DNA of 64,000 bases from Corbicula japonica (taxonomy: Eukaryota; Mollusca; Bivalvia; Venerida; Cyrenidae). Within the stretch, counting starts at the first letter, position 1. Each line of letters opens with the position of its first letter. Below the pieces are notes generated by a model that was given only the letters and a program-made list of their open reading frames with translations, had not been told where the DNA came from and made no database searches. The DNA lies in assembly GCA_038501625.1 (NCBI GenBank), contig JAZAYU010000872.1, forward strand, positions 62,001 through 126,000, in the 5' to 3' direction. A program made the translations under genes and the position numbers. Below, piece after piece: positions 1-11,854 of this stretch.

Positions 1-2378
1 AAATTTTTGAACAATTAATATAGTTTCGCATTTTTTCTGAAAAATTTGAATTTTATTTTCAGTTTCAGATACATTTTTACCAGAGAATCCTATAATATCC
101 TCTGCAATGTTAATTGTTTCATTCCAATTTGCCGCTGTTTCGTTTGATAATCCAGATTCCCTTATTTTTCGTAGCAATACGTGCATTTTAGATGATGCCT
201 CAAACGTGATATCTCTCTTTTTCCTCCCACCAAATATTCCCCCAAGGAGTTCCATAAAAGCGTTGATCGTGGCACGAGCTGCCTGCCAGATGCTCTGCAA
301 GATGTTCTTGAAGTTAATACTTAAGTTAATTTTCGTCCATCCAAGACGGAAAACGTTCACTTCACAAAATACATCAAAAACTGTAAGATCTTTAGTAGAT
401 AGTTCTATTTCAAAACCACAGTTTCTTACATCAATTATATTTTTTAATCCATACTCATTGATAAACTCAAGAACTTTCACAGCAACACCAATTACAAATT
501 TTACAGCCCCTAGGGCAACTTTTGCAGCCTCCAAGACCCCTTTAGCGACTTCAAGTCTAGTTTTCGCTAATTCCAATATACCTTCAGCGATTGTAAGAAC
601 GACTCGTGATTTGTCAACTACAAACTGAGCTACAGTTAAAGCTGCTTTAGCTATATCAAAAGCGACCAAAACAACTCTGACAACAATTTTAGCTGCCTCC
701 AGAATTGCGTATGCAATACCTCGTATAATTCTGCATGCTATATTTGCCAATACACATATGGGGTCAGGGAAACTAATCATACAGCTCGTGAATTGACAGC
801 ACGGGTATGGTATCCTTATGCCCCAGAAACGTTTATGACATATACTGCATTTAATACCTGGTATACATACTTGTGAGCAAGTTCGAATTGTACACAGATT
901 GTCAATTTTAATCTGAGCTTCTTCCAATGTGCGAATTGCTTCATAAAAAGGACCTTTCGCGTCCTCTACCGTTTGCTTTGCTCTTTCGAGCGCTGCGATA
1001 GCATCGTCAAAATGCACGTTTGCCTTTCTTACATCTTTTTGCTTTTCATCTAACCAATTCTGTGCTTTAGTCAACCCGTTCTGTGCTTGCGTAACTCCAT
1101 TTTGTACTTGCGTTAAGCGTTTATCAGCTTCTTCTCCTATACGGCTTATAACTGTCTTCAGAGCATTTAAATAACTAGACTGGAATGAAGTGCTTACTGT
1201 TTGTACTTGTCTTTTTTGTCTCTCAAACGGAGATCTTAAACGAAGCCTTTTTGCTTGTTTGAATGCTTTCAAATAATTGTTACTCGCTGACAAAGTATCG
1301 ACTTCGCGCTTTTTCTTAGCATTTGCTACTAGTCGGCCACGTAAACGATAAATCAAGGCATACCATTCATTGCCAACCTCGGCTGAAACGTCGATTTGAG
1401 CTAAGAAAATGTCCCACACATTTCCTTCTAGATAGGAATACAACCCATTTGTTGTAATGAAGATATCTCCAGTAACTCCTATGCCTATCATACGGATGAA
1501 AGCTTGAAGCTGAATAATAACTTTATGCGAATCAGTTGAAAAAGCACCTCCAACTCCAAAGCCTTTCTCATAACTCAGAAAACGGCCAAGGCTGTGTTCT
1601 TTGTATCCGCGACCAATGAATCTTATAGCACTTTCACCTTCTAACAGGTTTCGAATTTTATCAAAACGGCTGCATCGGAATAGATTTCCTTCGGAGTAGA
1701 CTAACTCTATATCTATTCCTACCAATGGAAGTTTGAATAATTTTATATCTGTAGAATATTTGAGTCCAAAACCTGTGTAGTTTCTAACTGACTTTGAGAT
1801 CGACGTTGTAATTGTGTTTAAGGAACGATGGATATTTCTTCTAATCAAGTTTACTTGAAGTTGTAGCGAATTCGTAAGATTTTGTACTGCTTGATTTCCA
1901 ATAAACTCAACGGTTTCTGTAAATTCAGCTATCACGTGTTCCATTTCGATGAATTTTTCCCTTATTCTATTCAAAGCATATATTGTTTTGTTTAGATTTT
2001 TTGATAACGAATGATTAAAATCTACATTTAAAAGGTCCTTAAAAATAACCGCGGTATCTCGTACTGTCAGAAAAAGCGTGTGTGACGAATTAACCAATTC
2101 CATTTTTATTTCCTCGGAAGCATCATCCAAAATATTGATAATTTTCTCTAGCAACTTGTCAACTTCAAGTATGTCGTCTTCAACGGAAAAGTCCAAATCA
2201 ACAAATGGATTTTCAACTTGTTCACTGTTGATAAACGCATATAAACGATGTTCATTGTAAAACCCCCAGTCTTCTAGATTTGGCACTCCTTTAAATGGAC
2301 TGAAGCCTATTTCTATTAGCGCTGAGGCAAACACACCGGCAGGATTCGAGACGTCACCACACCATAAACGATCGCCAC
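1..2378 (-). CDS. Last visible exon of EGF-domain secreted protein; partial, runs off the window
   Basis: The minus strand is open from 2378 to position 1 (about 792 residues) with no stop. The acceptor is a T-rich tract ending in AG at 2379-2380, and the exon starts in phase 1, matching the donor at 2902. It is not one of the EGF repeats. In order I see: a hydrophilic helical part rich in Asn, Glu and Lys; a furin-type site RQKR (1210-1221, about residue 386); a Lys/Gln/Ala-rich coiled coil (about residues 400-490); a cluster of eight Cys in about 40 residues (about 495-535) with a CHKRFWG stretch; about 100 residues of amphipathic Ala/Val/Lys helices with an AK-x2-L-type heptad pattern; then a second furin-type site RKKR (214-225, about residue 718). 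Several N-glycosylation sequons occur. I do not recognise the family. Cleavage into three chains is inferred. Confidence 0.85.
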
Positions 2379-2901
2379 CTTTCATAAAAAAAAATATAAC
2401 TCGACGTCCTAAACAACATATTTATATTTAACCTTAGATATAAAAAGATATAATTGTACTAATGACAGACTATATTACGTAAACAGATTAAATGGCTGTG
2501 TAGTAATATGATATTACAATTAGTTTTCTACACCGTGTACTTTGCGATTTTAATTCCAATTTGTATTTAATTTTCAATGATCCGTAAGTAATTAACAAGT
2601 GAATTATCAGTTTTCTTCGATTGAAATATCACGGTAGCGTTGTTTGTGTCATGCAACGTCTGTAAACGTTATCTCTGTACATGCAATCAGTGCGATAAAA
2701 CTTGCGCCTTATAACATGATACACCTATATATACATGTATGCGTCAGTATTTAGTTTCTTCCAATCTGGGCTTTAAAGAACGGTAATTTGCGTTAACTAT
2801 GAACAGTCTCTATCAAACCGAGCCTGAAATATTTTGATTCTTTGTAATATTCGGCAGCTTTCATCTATTGGGAAATTAAAGAGTAACTATGTATAACATA
2901 C

Positions 2902-3049
2902 CTCCCATGGACAGGAAGACTTTTAAGGCACCAGTCGCCAACTTGAAGGTAATAGAATATTCCTTTCCGAACAGTCTAAAACGTAGCACAGGGGATACTG
3001 TTATATCAACAAAACCTGTCCATTTTTCTCGAAACATTGACGTAAAAAT
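2902..3049 (-). CDS. Exon of the EGF-domain protein, unrecognised domain, third part
   Basis: The acceptor ttacag lies just before 3049 and a gtatgt donor follows 2902. The exon is 148 nt, phase 0 in and phase 1 out, both agreeing with its neighbours. It encodes about 49 beta-prone residues alternating aromatic and charged positions (for example FREKWTGFVDITVSPVL) with no Cys, continuing the domain from 3310-3421. The family is not recognised. Splice phases make the exon call strong even without a domain match. Confidence 0.82.
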
Positions 3050-3309
3050 CTGTAAACGAAGGAAAGGGAATAAGGGAAATTATTTCAAATGGTTAATAAA
3101 ATATGTCATTAATATCATTTTGTAAGATTTTAGAATAAAGTTTAACTTTAAACAATAAAATAATTGGATAGAAAAGAGCAAAAGTATAAAACAAAAAGAC
3201 GCTATCCTACAATGATTTGTCCGTGCTTTATTATAAAATCAACTACATGTATTTGATATCAATTGATCAATTATGAGATCTGAAGTATACATATAGTAAT
3301 AGAGATTAC

Positions 3310-3421
3310 CGTTTGGACACTCGGTACACCGAGATAAATATCAGCTTTTCCCGCAATTGTGAAGTATTTGTCATATTTGATAACATCACCGCCAATCCAC
3401 AAGTCCACGTTCGGCAATAAC
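3310..3421 (-). CDS. Exon of the EGF-domain protein, unrecognised domain, second part
   Basis: The acceptor tatttgtag precedes 3421 and a gtaatc donor follows 3310. The exon is 112 nt; it completes the Pro codon split with the exon ending at 4004 (phase 2) and ends in phase 0. The product includes PNVDLWIGGDVIKYDKYF, a beta-strand-like stretch without Cys. No known domain is recognised. Confidence 0.82.
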
Positions 3422-3469
3422 CTACAAATAACAAAATACAGTTTTTATGACTGCTTGTTTTACCCTTAA

Positions 3470-3735
3470 ATTAAGTAATTGCAGTTTATGTTTTTCTCTA
3501 CAATAATAATATTATTGTATTGACAATAATAATATTATTGTATTGCATGCTTTTCTCCACAATTATATAATTGTAATGTATGTTTTTCTCTACAAATATA
3601 CATGTAATAATTGTAATGTTTGTTTTTCTCTACAATTATATTATTCTAATGTATGTTATTTTCTACAATTATATTACTGTACTGAGTTTACATACTTTTA
3701 TATTGTTGTACTGTGCTAACATACTATAATTATAT
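3470..3735. repeat. AT-rich intronic minisatellite, about 45-60 bp unit
   Basis: About five imperfect copies of a unit containing tgtttttctctacaa followed by an AT block ending in attgta lie in the intron between the exons at 3310-3421 and 4004-4886. Copies differ in the length of the AT block. No coding potential is seen. Confidence 0.7.
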
Positions 3736-4003
3736 TATTGTATCAGGGAAACACCAGATATTGCGTTCAAAAAATAATATTTCATATATTTACATATTGA
3801 AAAATTGAGAAAATATTAATATTTTAATGTTTTGTTTGCCTTAAATTATTTCAGTAATTAAAAGGAGCAAACTTAACTAGTTCAAGTTTTTCAGACGATT
3901 CTCCTAATGTTTTTTATGTTCCTTCATATTGCAAAGAGTTTAATTTAAGACTAGTAAAAGACCGTTGCAAAGTGTAAATGTAAAGACATATTAAAGACCT
4001 TAC

Positions 4004-4886
4004 GGTTTAAACATCGTATCTCCGTTCCAGAGTAATAACGATGAAGACTTGTAATTGGTATTTATTCCATTTGTCATTGAAAGTCCAATCCCTCTCGGAT
4101 AAATATGAAGGTTTTGGTCTTCTTTAAGGTTCTTAAAAACCTCCAATTCTAGTAAAAGCGCACGAGATTCCTCTGGCATCATCAAAAAGACAGTACCTCC
4201 GTTGCTATGACAAAGGTCCACGATCAAGCAAAATTTGTTCCCGCTTAGAGGTTTTGTTAGTGAGACTTCTTTTTCCAATACACGCAATGTAAAGCCAGAC
4301 CCAAATCTAAATACGGTATAAAGATGGTCGGATATAACTGGGGCTCCAGAGCATCAAGTGACGTCATCCATGTCTTCACCGTACACCAGATCACTTCTTA
4401 CGTCTTGCACGGCAAGTATTTCATCGCTGGTTTTCTCGAAACGCAACCAGTTTGGAAGGGATGGAAACAATGATAACAGAACCGTCTTCATAAACGAGTC
4501 TGCGCCTATAAACTCAAATATATCTCCTTCAACGAGTTCAAACGGTCGGCAGCTTAAAGGAGTCAGGTCATTGACAATTGGTGTACCTTCGGCTGAGCCA
4601 TACTGAACGCCGTAGCCTATTTCGAAGTTTCCCATACCCACAGTGACCTCCAACCCTCTAATAGAAACTGGAATCGAAAGACTGTTAACCTTGACGAAAA
4701 CGATGCCAAGTGTATAGATAATGTCCGTATTAGACTTAAGGGTATACCAATCGGATGTCGAAGACAGGTAAACGTCTATGGTATTGCCGTCTTTACACTT
4801 CGCAAGCAAGATTGTGAAGCAGGCTTTCGGTAACAGCTGTCGAGGGAGATTGTTGCGCTCAAATACTGTCACGCCATTGTTCTTAC
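4004..4886 (-). CDS. Large exon of the EGF-domain protein with an in-frame TGA
   Basis: The exon runs from acceptor ccatag (phase 1 in, matching the EGF exon that ends at 5388) to donor gtaagg after 4004 (phase 2 out, matching 3421). Its 883 nt fit these phases. One frame reads about 293 residues with coherent composition on both sides of a single TGA at 4354-4356: upstream GVTVFERNNLP to GEDMDDVT, downstream CSGAPVISDHLYTVFRF to GDTMFKP. It looks extracellular and beta-rich with a few Cys and has no recognisable family match. The TGA could be a real null or variant allele, an assembly error, or recoding. I see no direct support for selenocysteine, since no SECIS can be judged without the 3' UTR. 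Confidence 0.72.
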
Positions 4887-5235
4887 CTATGGAAGTAATA
4901 CGGTCAAAAAGCTGATTCCACTTATTGCAGTGAAAATTGTATCATTACTGTTGGCTCTGCCCATACACAGAAATATTCTGGTATCAAAGTATGGCTTTAA
5001 TACCCCATTTTACTTTAACAGTTGTATCCACATCTTCGTTTGGAATGGATAAAAGAATGGTACTGTTTACTTGATTATGTATTGAGCTGTGCTTAAACCA
5101 GAGCTAGGAGCAATGTGCATTTCAATTTCTGCCCATGAACAGGTTGAATCAAACGGAACCTTTAATATCTTCATATATGTCGTGTTCGATGGCTTTCAAT
5201 GAACATATGCAAAATTAGGTCAATATTCGTATGCT
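4887..5235 (-). pseudogene. Possible decayed coding segment next to the large exon
   Basis: Just upstream of the large exon the minus strand reads protein-like in pieces spread over three frames: PFDSTCSWAEIEMHIAPSS, then IPNEDVDTTVKVKWGIKA, then PEYFCVWAEPTVM. At least two frame changes and several stops separate them. It may be a former exon or exon extension that has decayed, or chance. It is not needed for the transcript because the flanking exons already agree in phase. Confidence 0.3.
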
Positions 5236-5387
5236 TTTTATATAATTTCAGATTAATCACAGATTGCATAATACCTATAATGGAAAAGAACACGATTTTG
5301 GTTTTATACTGAATTTGATATTTTTTTATTTTGCTCAGTACAATATTTACTTAAAATCACTGATTAGAAAGTGAAAGATAAGATTAC

Positions 5388-5513
5388 CGCTTGTACAAGT
5401 GAACCCGTCTTGTTGGAGTTCTTTACCGTCTGAACAATTACAATAGAATGACCCAACAGTATTAGTGCAAACGTCTTGGCAGCCTCCGTTTGCAATTGTA
5501 CATTCATCGATGT
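5388..5513 (-). CDS. Calcium-binding EGF exon (cbEGF 8)
   Basis: Acceptor ttttcag, donor gtaatc, phase 1-1, 126 nt. It encodes one EGF repeat beginning [12 protein letters not shown], with six Cys and the [12 protein letters not shown] signature that matches the Asp/Asn-hydroxylation consensus of calcium-binding EGF domains. It is the last EGF before the unrecognised domain. Confidence 0.93.
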
Positions 5514-5928
5514 CTGAAAAGATCGAACATAATAAGTTTATGTATGAAAAACACAAAACAAAACATCAATGATCATGTAACCTCACGTTGCTTAACATTT
5601 AATATCAATGCTTTTGTTTTATATTTCAAAAGTTGGCTTTGAGGCTCGGCCGGATGTATACATATACTTATCTGACATTCTTTTTGTTTGTTCTTTCAGC
5701 AACACCAGGACAAGTATAAACTTTGGTGTGCATTTATAACTTTCAGTGTCTCAAAACTTTACTACTGTCCTACGGCGTTTAACTTACAACTCTGTCACTA
5801 TTTTCTTATAAGTTTCATAGGCCAACATTGGTTTTTACATTTTTTAAAGACAAACGAGTAATTTTATTGTAAGCTTAGTTCAAAAATACGATCTACTTAA
5901 ACATTACTAAATCAAAGTAAAAAAAAAC

Positions 5929-6042
5929 CTGTTTCGCAGTGTTTATCTGTATAACCTGCTAAACAAGAACACGTGTATTTGTTCAAACCATCTACACAAT
6001 TCCCGCCATTCAGACATGCGACATTTTTGCAATCGTCAACAT
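5929..6042 (-). CDS. EGF exon (cbEGF 7)
   Basis: Acceptor tttacag, phase 1-1, 114 nt. It encodes VDDCKNVACLNGGNCVDG and a closing CSCLAGYTDKHC, the compact Notch-type EGF spacing, unlike its fibrillin-like neighbours. The donor is gtttttt, which is weaker than the others, so check its use in RNA. Confidence 0.9.
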
Positions 6043-6523
6043 CTGTAAATAATGCAGTAATGGTGTATTACAAAACTGATTGTATGGAAGATAGGTCATA
6101 ATGAAGTTATTATAATTTAAACTTCTTAATTGCATTTTCATTTGTCAAGTTAATCGGATTTTGTTTAGAATTTCAGATATCCTCTTCTAGGAGAAATAAA
6201 GAAAAAAAATACGTTTATCAATTCAATTTTTGTGCACGTTGTTGAAAGTGATTTCAAAAAAGTAAAATATAGCATACTACGAATGCCGACACCCGGAAAA
6301 CACAACCTTTACATACAGCAAAATCGTAGATTTGTAAAAAGAGCATGGTTTGTACAATAATCAATTAAAAAGTTGACGCTATAAACATCGAAAATTATTG
6401 CCTAGGAACGGTCAGTGGCAACACAAATTTAATAATAAGAACAAGCTGAAAATTGTTATACTATTTTTAAATAGATGAAAATAGAAATTTAAAACACATT
6501 TAAAATATCGTATTAATAGTTAC

Positions 6524-6646
6524 CGAAGCATGTTTTCTTGTCTGCACCCAGGAAGTATCCTTCAGAGCAATCACAGGTAAATGACCCGTCGGCATTAACG
6601 CATATCTGAGAGCAGTCGAAAGTCGAATCTCCGCACTCATCTTTAT
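6524..6646 (-). CDS. Calcium-binding EGF exon (cbEGF 6)
   Basis: Acceptor tgaacag, donor gtaact, phase 1-1, 123 nt. It encodes an EGF repeat with [11 protein letters not shown], then [12 protein letters not shown] (hydroxylation consensus) and a final Cys before the donor. All six Cys are present. Confidence 0.93.
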
Positions 6647-6844
6647 CTGTTCAATCAAATAATATTTAAAAAAATATTATTTTCACTTATGGTCATCTTG
6701 CGAATAAATTGTAAAAAAAATACTGTATGTACAATAACAGTCTTATAATGAATGGCAAGAAATTGCATGTTGACATATATGGTTTTTTTTCATACTGGAC
6801 ACCATAAATAATGCAACAATACTATACTCTTCAAAAACGTATAG

Positions 6845-7025
6845 TATACTTTTTTGAGGCGCTTAATTCAGCCATGTACTGAAAACAGCAGAAAAAGATT
6901 TACTTCCCCTTCTACGATAAGCAGGTTATCACGTATAATAATAGTATTATAGTAAACTTATTTGTTGATGCGAGTAGTACAACCATATTCTGAAAACAGC
7001 AGAATTAAATTCACCTCCCCTTCTC
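6845..7025. repeat. Short intronic duplication
   Basis: Two imperfect copies of a segment of about 50 bp containing ctgaaaacagcagaa followed by ccccttct, spaced about 120 bp apart. They lie in the intron between cbEGF 5 and cbEGF 6. No function is inferred. Confidence 0.5.
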
Positions 7026-7757
7026 CCATTAGCACTTAAGCATGGCTACCTTAATATAATATCTGAATCCTACAACAGTTAAATCAATGTTTAAACTACA
7101 CTGATTTTTAAAATTTTGATTTCTCCACTTTGAATTATATTACACTCTTCAAATGAAACATGATAAGATACATTTTTTACTTGTTTTGAATAAATTGCCA
7201 TTTTAAATTATAATTCGCCACTTAGTAAACCAGGAAATTTCTAAAGATGTGAGGTTTAAACAAAAATTCACAAAATTGACCGTTGATTTTGTTACAGCAA
7301 GGCAATCAAATTACGGAAGAAGTGCATAATTGAATTGCATGTATTCAAAATAACTTGATAATTCATATTTTTATGATGAGACACAAATTTTACGGATAAC
7401 ATTGACGAGTTTGTGACATTTGCTTTTACCCCTATCCTGATAAAATGTCAGTATTTTCCAAAAGCTTGTAGAAATTTAAATTATTATTACATAAAAGGAA
7501 GTGAAAATGGTGTATCTTAATACTTTCAAATTTGAAAAGTAAAATCCGATCCCACAGTGGGAAATTAAAAACAAAATTATCGGAGTAGTTAGAACATTGA
7601 TTTAGTGTAGTACAGTGTAGCACTTTAGGTCCGGTCTCTTAAATATTACACAAATTGTTGTTTTACTTAGCTCTGTCTGATCACATTATGTTTTATTTAT
7701 AATAAGATAAAGCAGTATCGCTTTTTCCAGTATTTTGAAAAACTATGTGAAGCATAC

Positions 7758-7874
7758 CTCGGCAAATATTACCGTCTAGTTGGTAGCCAGACAAACATTC
7801 GCAGCTGTATGTTCCAGGCAGGTTGACACATTTCTGGTTGCAATCACCATTGCGGATTGCACACTCGTCGAGGT
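7758..7874 (-). CDS. Calcium-binding EGF exon (cbEGF 5)
   Basis: Acceptor ttaaaag, donor gtatgc, phase 1-1, 117 nt. It encodes LDECAIRNGDC, CVNLPGTYSCEC and a terminal CRG. This is a complete six-Cys calcium-binding EGF. Confidence 0.93.
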
Positions 7875-8610
7875 CTTTTAAAGATATTAGTTATACATTA
7901 TACTTTTCGTTACCCATATATCACGTGTACATGTATACGCCAAGATGAAAAGGCATCAATATTAAATTTAAAAAGAAACAAACATCTGAAGTGTGAAATA
8001 GGCATATCAGTGCCCATGGTCATAAAACTAAAATTGAAGACCAGTCTCATTTCTTAAGCTGATTGGCTAAAATGGTGACCAGTAATCGATATTTATGGTT
8101 ATTGGCCACAAACTCTAGTTATTGAAATTAAGTATGGTTTTCGGACCCATATCTGATTAATTTTGCAGACTGCTTGCCATATACTGCGTCAAGTAACCGA
8201 GTTTGTAACCTCTGGTTTCTTTACAATTATTGAACACGTTGAACAATTACCTTACAACAATAAACACATTTAAATGACATTTCAATTTTTTTTAAAAAAT
8301 TACAGATTACGAAGCTATTATCTGTGCTACTTTGTTAAAAAGGAATACTAAGGAACGTGAGCTTATTATTAAAAGTGTTTCAAGCTGAAATTGTTTCAAG
8401 GCTGATCTATTGCCTAGATCTATTGAAAAAAAAACAGCTTTCGATCGAACAAGTAATACACTTAACCTGTGCGTTTAAGATTTTTTCACCTAAAGGAAAA
8501 AATATTTAAAATATGCAATTATCTGTGCAATTATTCGTTTGTTTTTCACAGCAAAATATGATGTATTCAATGCCAAGTCGTTTGATTATAAACTCTGAAG
8601 AAACTAGAAA
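7875..8610. other. Intron sequence, no feature seen
   Basis: This is the first part of the long intron between cbEGF 4 and cbEGF 5. It is AT-rich, and I see no exon-like EGF signature or clear repeat here. Confidence 0.6.
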
Positions 8611-10484
8611 TGTGTCCAAAGGTCACGGATGCCCCCGCTATGGGTTTTTCATAAAGCTCCCAGCAGTAGTGTAGGACAAGTTGTGTTCACGAGATATATT
8701 CCTATTACAAGAAAATTCTATTTTTAGTAACAGTGACCTTGACCTTGGATCTACAGGCATGGGTTTTGTGCGGACACACCACCCTGTCATGGTGAACATT
8801 TGTGCCAAGTTATTTTGAAATCCCTCCATTCATAACAAAGTTACAGCCTGGAGAAGAAAATTCTATTTTTTTGTAACATTGACCTTGACCTTGGACCTAC
8901 AGGCTTGGGAATGTATGTGACACACGGTCTTAATATGGTGATCAATTAAACCAAGTTATTTAAAAATCCAATAACAAATAACAAAGTTACAGAGCCGACA
9001 CAATTTTGCAAGAAATTTCTATTTTTAGTAAGAGTGACCTTGACCTTGGACCTACAGGCATGGGTGTTGTATGCGACACACCACCTTGTCTTGGTGAACA
9101 ATTGTGCCAAGTTATTTTGAAATCCCTCCTTCATAACAAAGTTAAGGGCCAAGTGTATATTTTGCTTAACACAAAATGTAAGTGAAGAAGGGGCATAATT
9201 TGAAAAAATATTGGAAGCAGGGTTATGGGTCTTGTTGGTTATGATGTAGATTTTGATGGTGAAAATATATTTCAAGTTTCAAGGCAATATCTCAACTACT
9301 TTTAAAGTTATCGGCGAAAAAATGCATATTTTGCTTAACACAAAATATAAGAATAAAACTAATGTAAATGAAATTATCAAAGGGCCATAACTTTTGAACA
9401 GAACATGTAAGAAAAAAACCCCACCTTTATGCACAACAACATATCAGGCCAAGCATTGTGGTAAAGTTTCATTAAATTCCCACCAGTAGTGTAGGAGGAG
9501 TTGCGTTCACAAGATATATTCCTATTAAAACTAATGTAAATTGAAGTATCAAAGGGTCATAACTTCTGAACGGAATAGGCAAGAGCAAAACCCCACCTTC
9601 ATGCACAACTACATATCAAGCCAAGCATTGTGGTAAAGTTTCATTAAATTCCCACCAGTGGTGTAGGAGGAGTTGCGTTCACGAGATATATTCCTATTAA
9701 AACTTATGTAAATGGAAGTATCAAAGGGCCATAAGTTCTGAACGGAACATGTAAGAGCGAAACCCCAACTTCATGCACAACTACATATCAAGCCAAGCAT
9801 TGTGGTACAGTTTCATTAAATTCCCACCAGTAGTTTAGGAGGAGTTGCGTTCACAAGATATATTCCTATTAAAACTAATGTAAATGGAAGTATCAAAGGG
9901 CCATAACTTCTGAACGGAACATGTAAGAGCGAAACCCCACCTTCATGCACAACTACATATCAAGCCAAGCATTGTGGTAAAGTTTCATTAAATTCCCACC
10001 AGTAGTTTAGGAGGAGTTGCGTTCACGAGAATATCGGACGGACGGACGGACGGACGGACGGACGTTCCCACATTTGACCCTTTGTTGGGTATTTCTTTTG
10101 TTTAAAACTACCCAATAAGCAAAAAATGTACCCAACAAGACACAACGGAATGAATGGGAATGGTACCCAACAGATGCCTTGCGGTGCGCTCGGACGGACA
10201 GATGGTACCCAACAGATGCCTTGCGGTGCGCTCGGACAGACGGACGTCCTTCCCACATTTGACCCTTTGTTGGGTATTTCTTTTGTTGAAAACTACCCAA
10301 TAAGCAAAAAATGTACCCAACAAGACACAACGGAATGAATGGGAATGGTACCCAACAGATGCCTTGCGGTGCGCTCGGACGGACAGATGGTACCAAACAG
10401 ATGCCTTGCGGTGCGCTCGGACGGACGGACGGACGGACAGGAGCAACTCTTAATGCCCGTCGCCATTTCATGGCGGGGGCATAA
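8611..10484. mobile_element. Non-autonomous TIR-bounded interspersed repeat with internal tandem units
   Basis: The ends are short inverted repeats: gatgcccccgct near 8628 and ggcgggggcata at 10472-10483. Inside are diverged units with gtgaccttgaccttgga (8725-9060), then about four units of roughly 170 bp (9360-10025) sharing ggagttgcgttcac, then two copies of a unit of about 186 bp (10062-10435) containing ccctttgttgggtatttc, joined by runs of the tetramer ggac. The frames open across it (proteins rich in VRPS) are products of the repeat, not genes. It sits in an intron of the EGF gene. Confidence 0.7.
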
Positions 10485-10737
10485 AAAATGTCATACAATA
10501 AAATCTGCATTTGAAATGTGAAGACAAGTATTTACAAAAATCTGCTATTAGGACCTTTTTGGGGTCTGAACAAACATGGAGTTTATATATAAACTCCATG
10601 CATGTATGAATGGTTTCTATTTTAGTGAAAAACTGTAAATAGGACATTGAAATATTGGTCGTATTATCGAGATGATCTTTATTTGGCGAAGATCTTTATG
10701 GGTTTTTTTTACTGTAGTTGAAGAAAAGATTAAGATA

Positions 10738-10990
10738 TGCATATTAGGAAGGCAACTTCCAGATGGCACAACCGACCCACACAACCAAAAAGAATAAAAG
10801 AAAAGAGAGCATGGTTTATAATATAATAAATTTCAAAATAGTCTCCACAAATTAGTAACGAAAAAAGGGAACCCGGGGGTTACCGCCTGGAACGTCAGTG
10901 GCAAACCAATGCCACTTGAAAGTTAAACCAGGTTCTTGAGTGCACCAACATCACACTTGCCCCAACAGGTTCTTTTATTAACACACAACT
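10738..10990 (-). mobile_element. Penelope-like element 3' tail fragment
   Basis: This matches, in minus orientation, the 3' tails of the two longer elements at 29296-29822 and 33242-33775: atgcatat end, a pyrimidine block (agagagcatgg on plus), taccgcc, gtcagtggcaaa, ttaaaccaggttct and ttgccccaacaggttct. It is diverged and truncated, so older than those copies. Confidence 0.65.
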
Positions 10991-11033
10991 TGGCTCGGTG
11001 AGTTAACCAAACCACCAGAAGAAGGAACTTTAC

Positions 11034-11156
11034 CTCGGCACGTCTTTCCATCTTGTTCGATGATATATCCAGATCCACAAAAACAGTTAAAGGATCCAAG
11101 TGTGTTGCTGCAATAGTCTACACAACCAGATGTTCCGCTTGAACATTCATCGATGT
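11034..11156 (-). CDS. Calcium-binding EGF exon (cbEGF 4)
   Basis: Acceptor tctaacag, donor gtaaag, phase 1-1, 123 nt. It encodes IDECSSGTSGC, CSNTLGSFNCFC (hydroxylation consensus) and a terminal CRG. It is closely similar to the next exon (both have TSGC), so the two probably arose by tandem exon duplication. Confidence 0.94.
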
Positions 11157-11512
11157 CTGTTAGAAATATAATTCGAATGACAGAAATGCAATTGGGCTTG
11201 TATGAATCTTAAACATATTTCGCCAGCTTGAGATTCTCATTAAGTAAAAGCTAAATGATATCTGTTCTTCTCACAAAAATTATTTTGAGATGCCCTTTCT
11301 TAGGTTGGAATTAATCATTGTCTCAGATATGTTAATTTTTTTATGTCCTTTTATGTAATGTATATAAATAACTGAAAATGAGAGAATTTCGCCAAACATT
11401 TTGATAAATTAGTATACAGTATTAAATGACTGTAAAACAGTAAAACGCAAGCATATCTTTTCGAATATAAACCCATAACCTTTACCTTTTTTACACGTTC
11501 ATAACAGTTTAC

Positions 11513-11635
11513 CTTCGCAAGATTTTCCATTTACTGTCAATGTATATCCTGCTCTACAGGAACACATGAAGGAACCGGCTGTATTTGAGCATGTTTGTTC
11601 ACAGCCAGATGTCCCTGTAGCACATTCGTCAATAT
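11513..11635 (-). CDS. Calcium-binding EGF exon (cbEGF 3)
   Basis: Acceptor ctatttag, donor gtaaac, phase 1-1, 123 nt. It encodes IDECATGTSGC, CSNTAGSFMCSC and CEG. It has the same length and spacing as cbEGF 4. Confidence 0.94.
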
Positions 11636-11854
11636 CTAAATAGATATAAAATTAATTTTTAGCTTTTACTTCAACAAAATGAACCTAAATATACAATGCA
11701 CTTTTTTGGTCAGGGTGACTGCTACTGGGTTCAAAAGACCGCTTCAAAAGGTTTTATCTAGATGTTTTTGCTTGACAGCTTTGGAGGACAGTGGGAGTGT
11801 GGGGATGAGTAATTAAGGTAAGACCTGTGTAATGAATACCTATATCTAGAAGAG

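Noticed and set aside
107..628. Plus-strand open frame of 173 codons
   Set aside because: It is antisense to the long, splice-supported minus-strand exon 1-2378 and has no domain.
4354..4356. Selenocysteine codon
   Set aside because: One TGA alone is not evidence; no SECIS can be seen and the surrounding residues do not form a redox motif.
10007..10521. Overlapping frames on both strands encoding VRPS-rich or GALG-rich repeats
   Set aside because: They arise from ggac tetramers and the duplicated 186-bp unit of a non-coding repeat.
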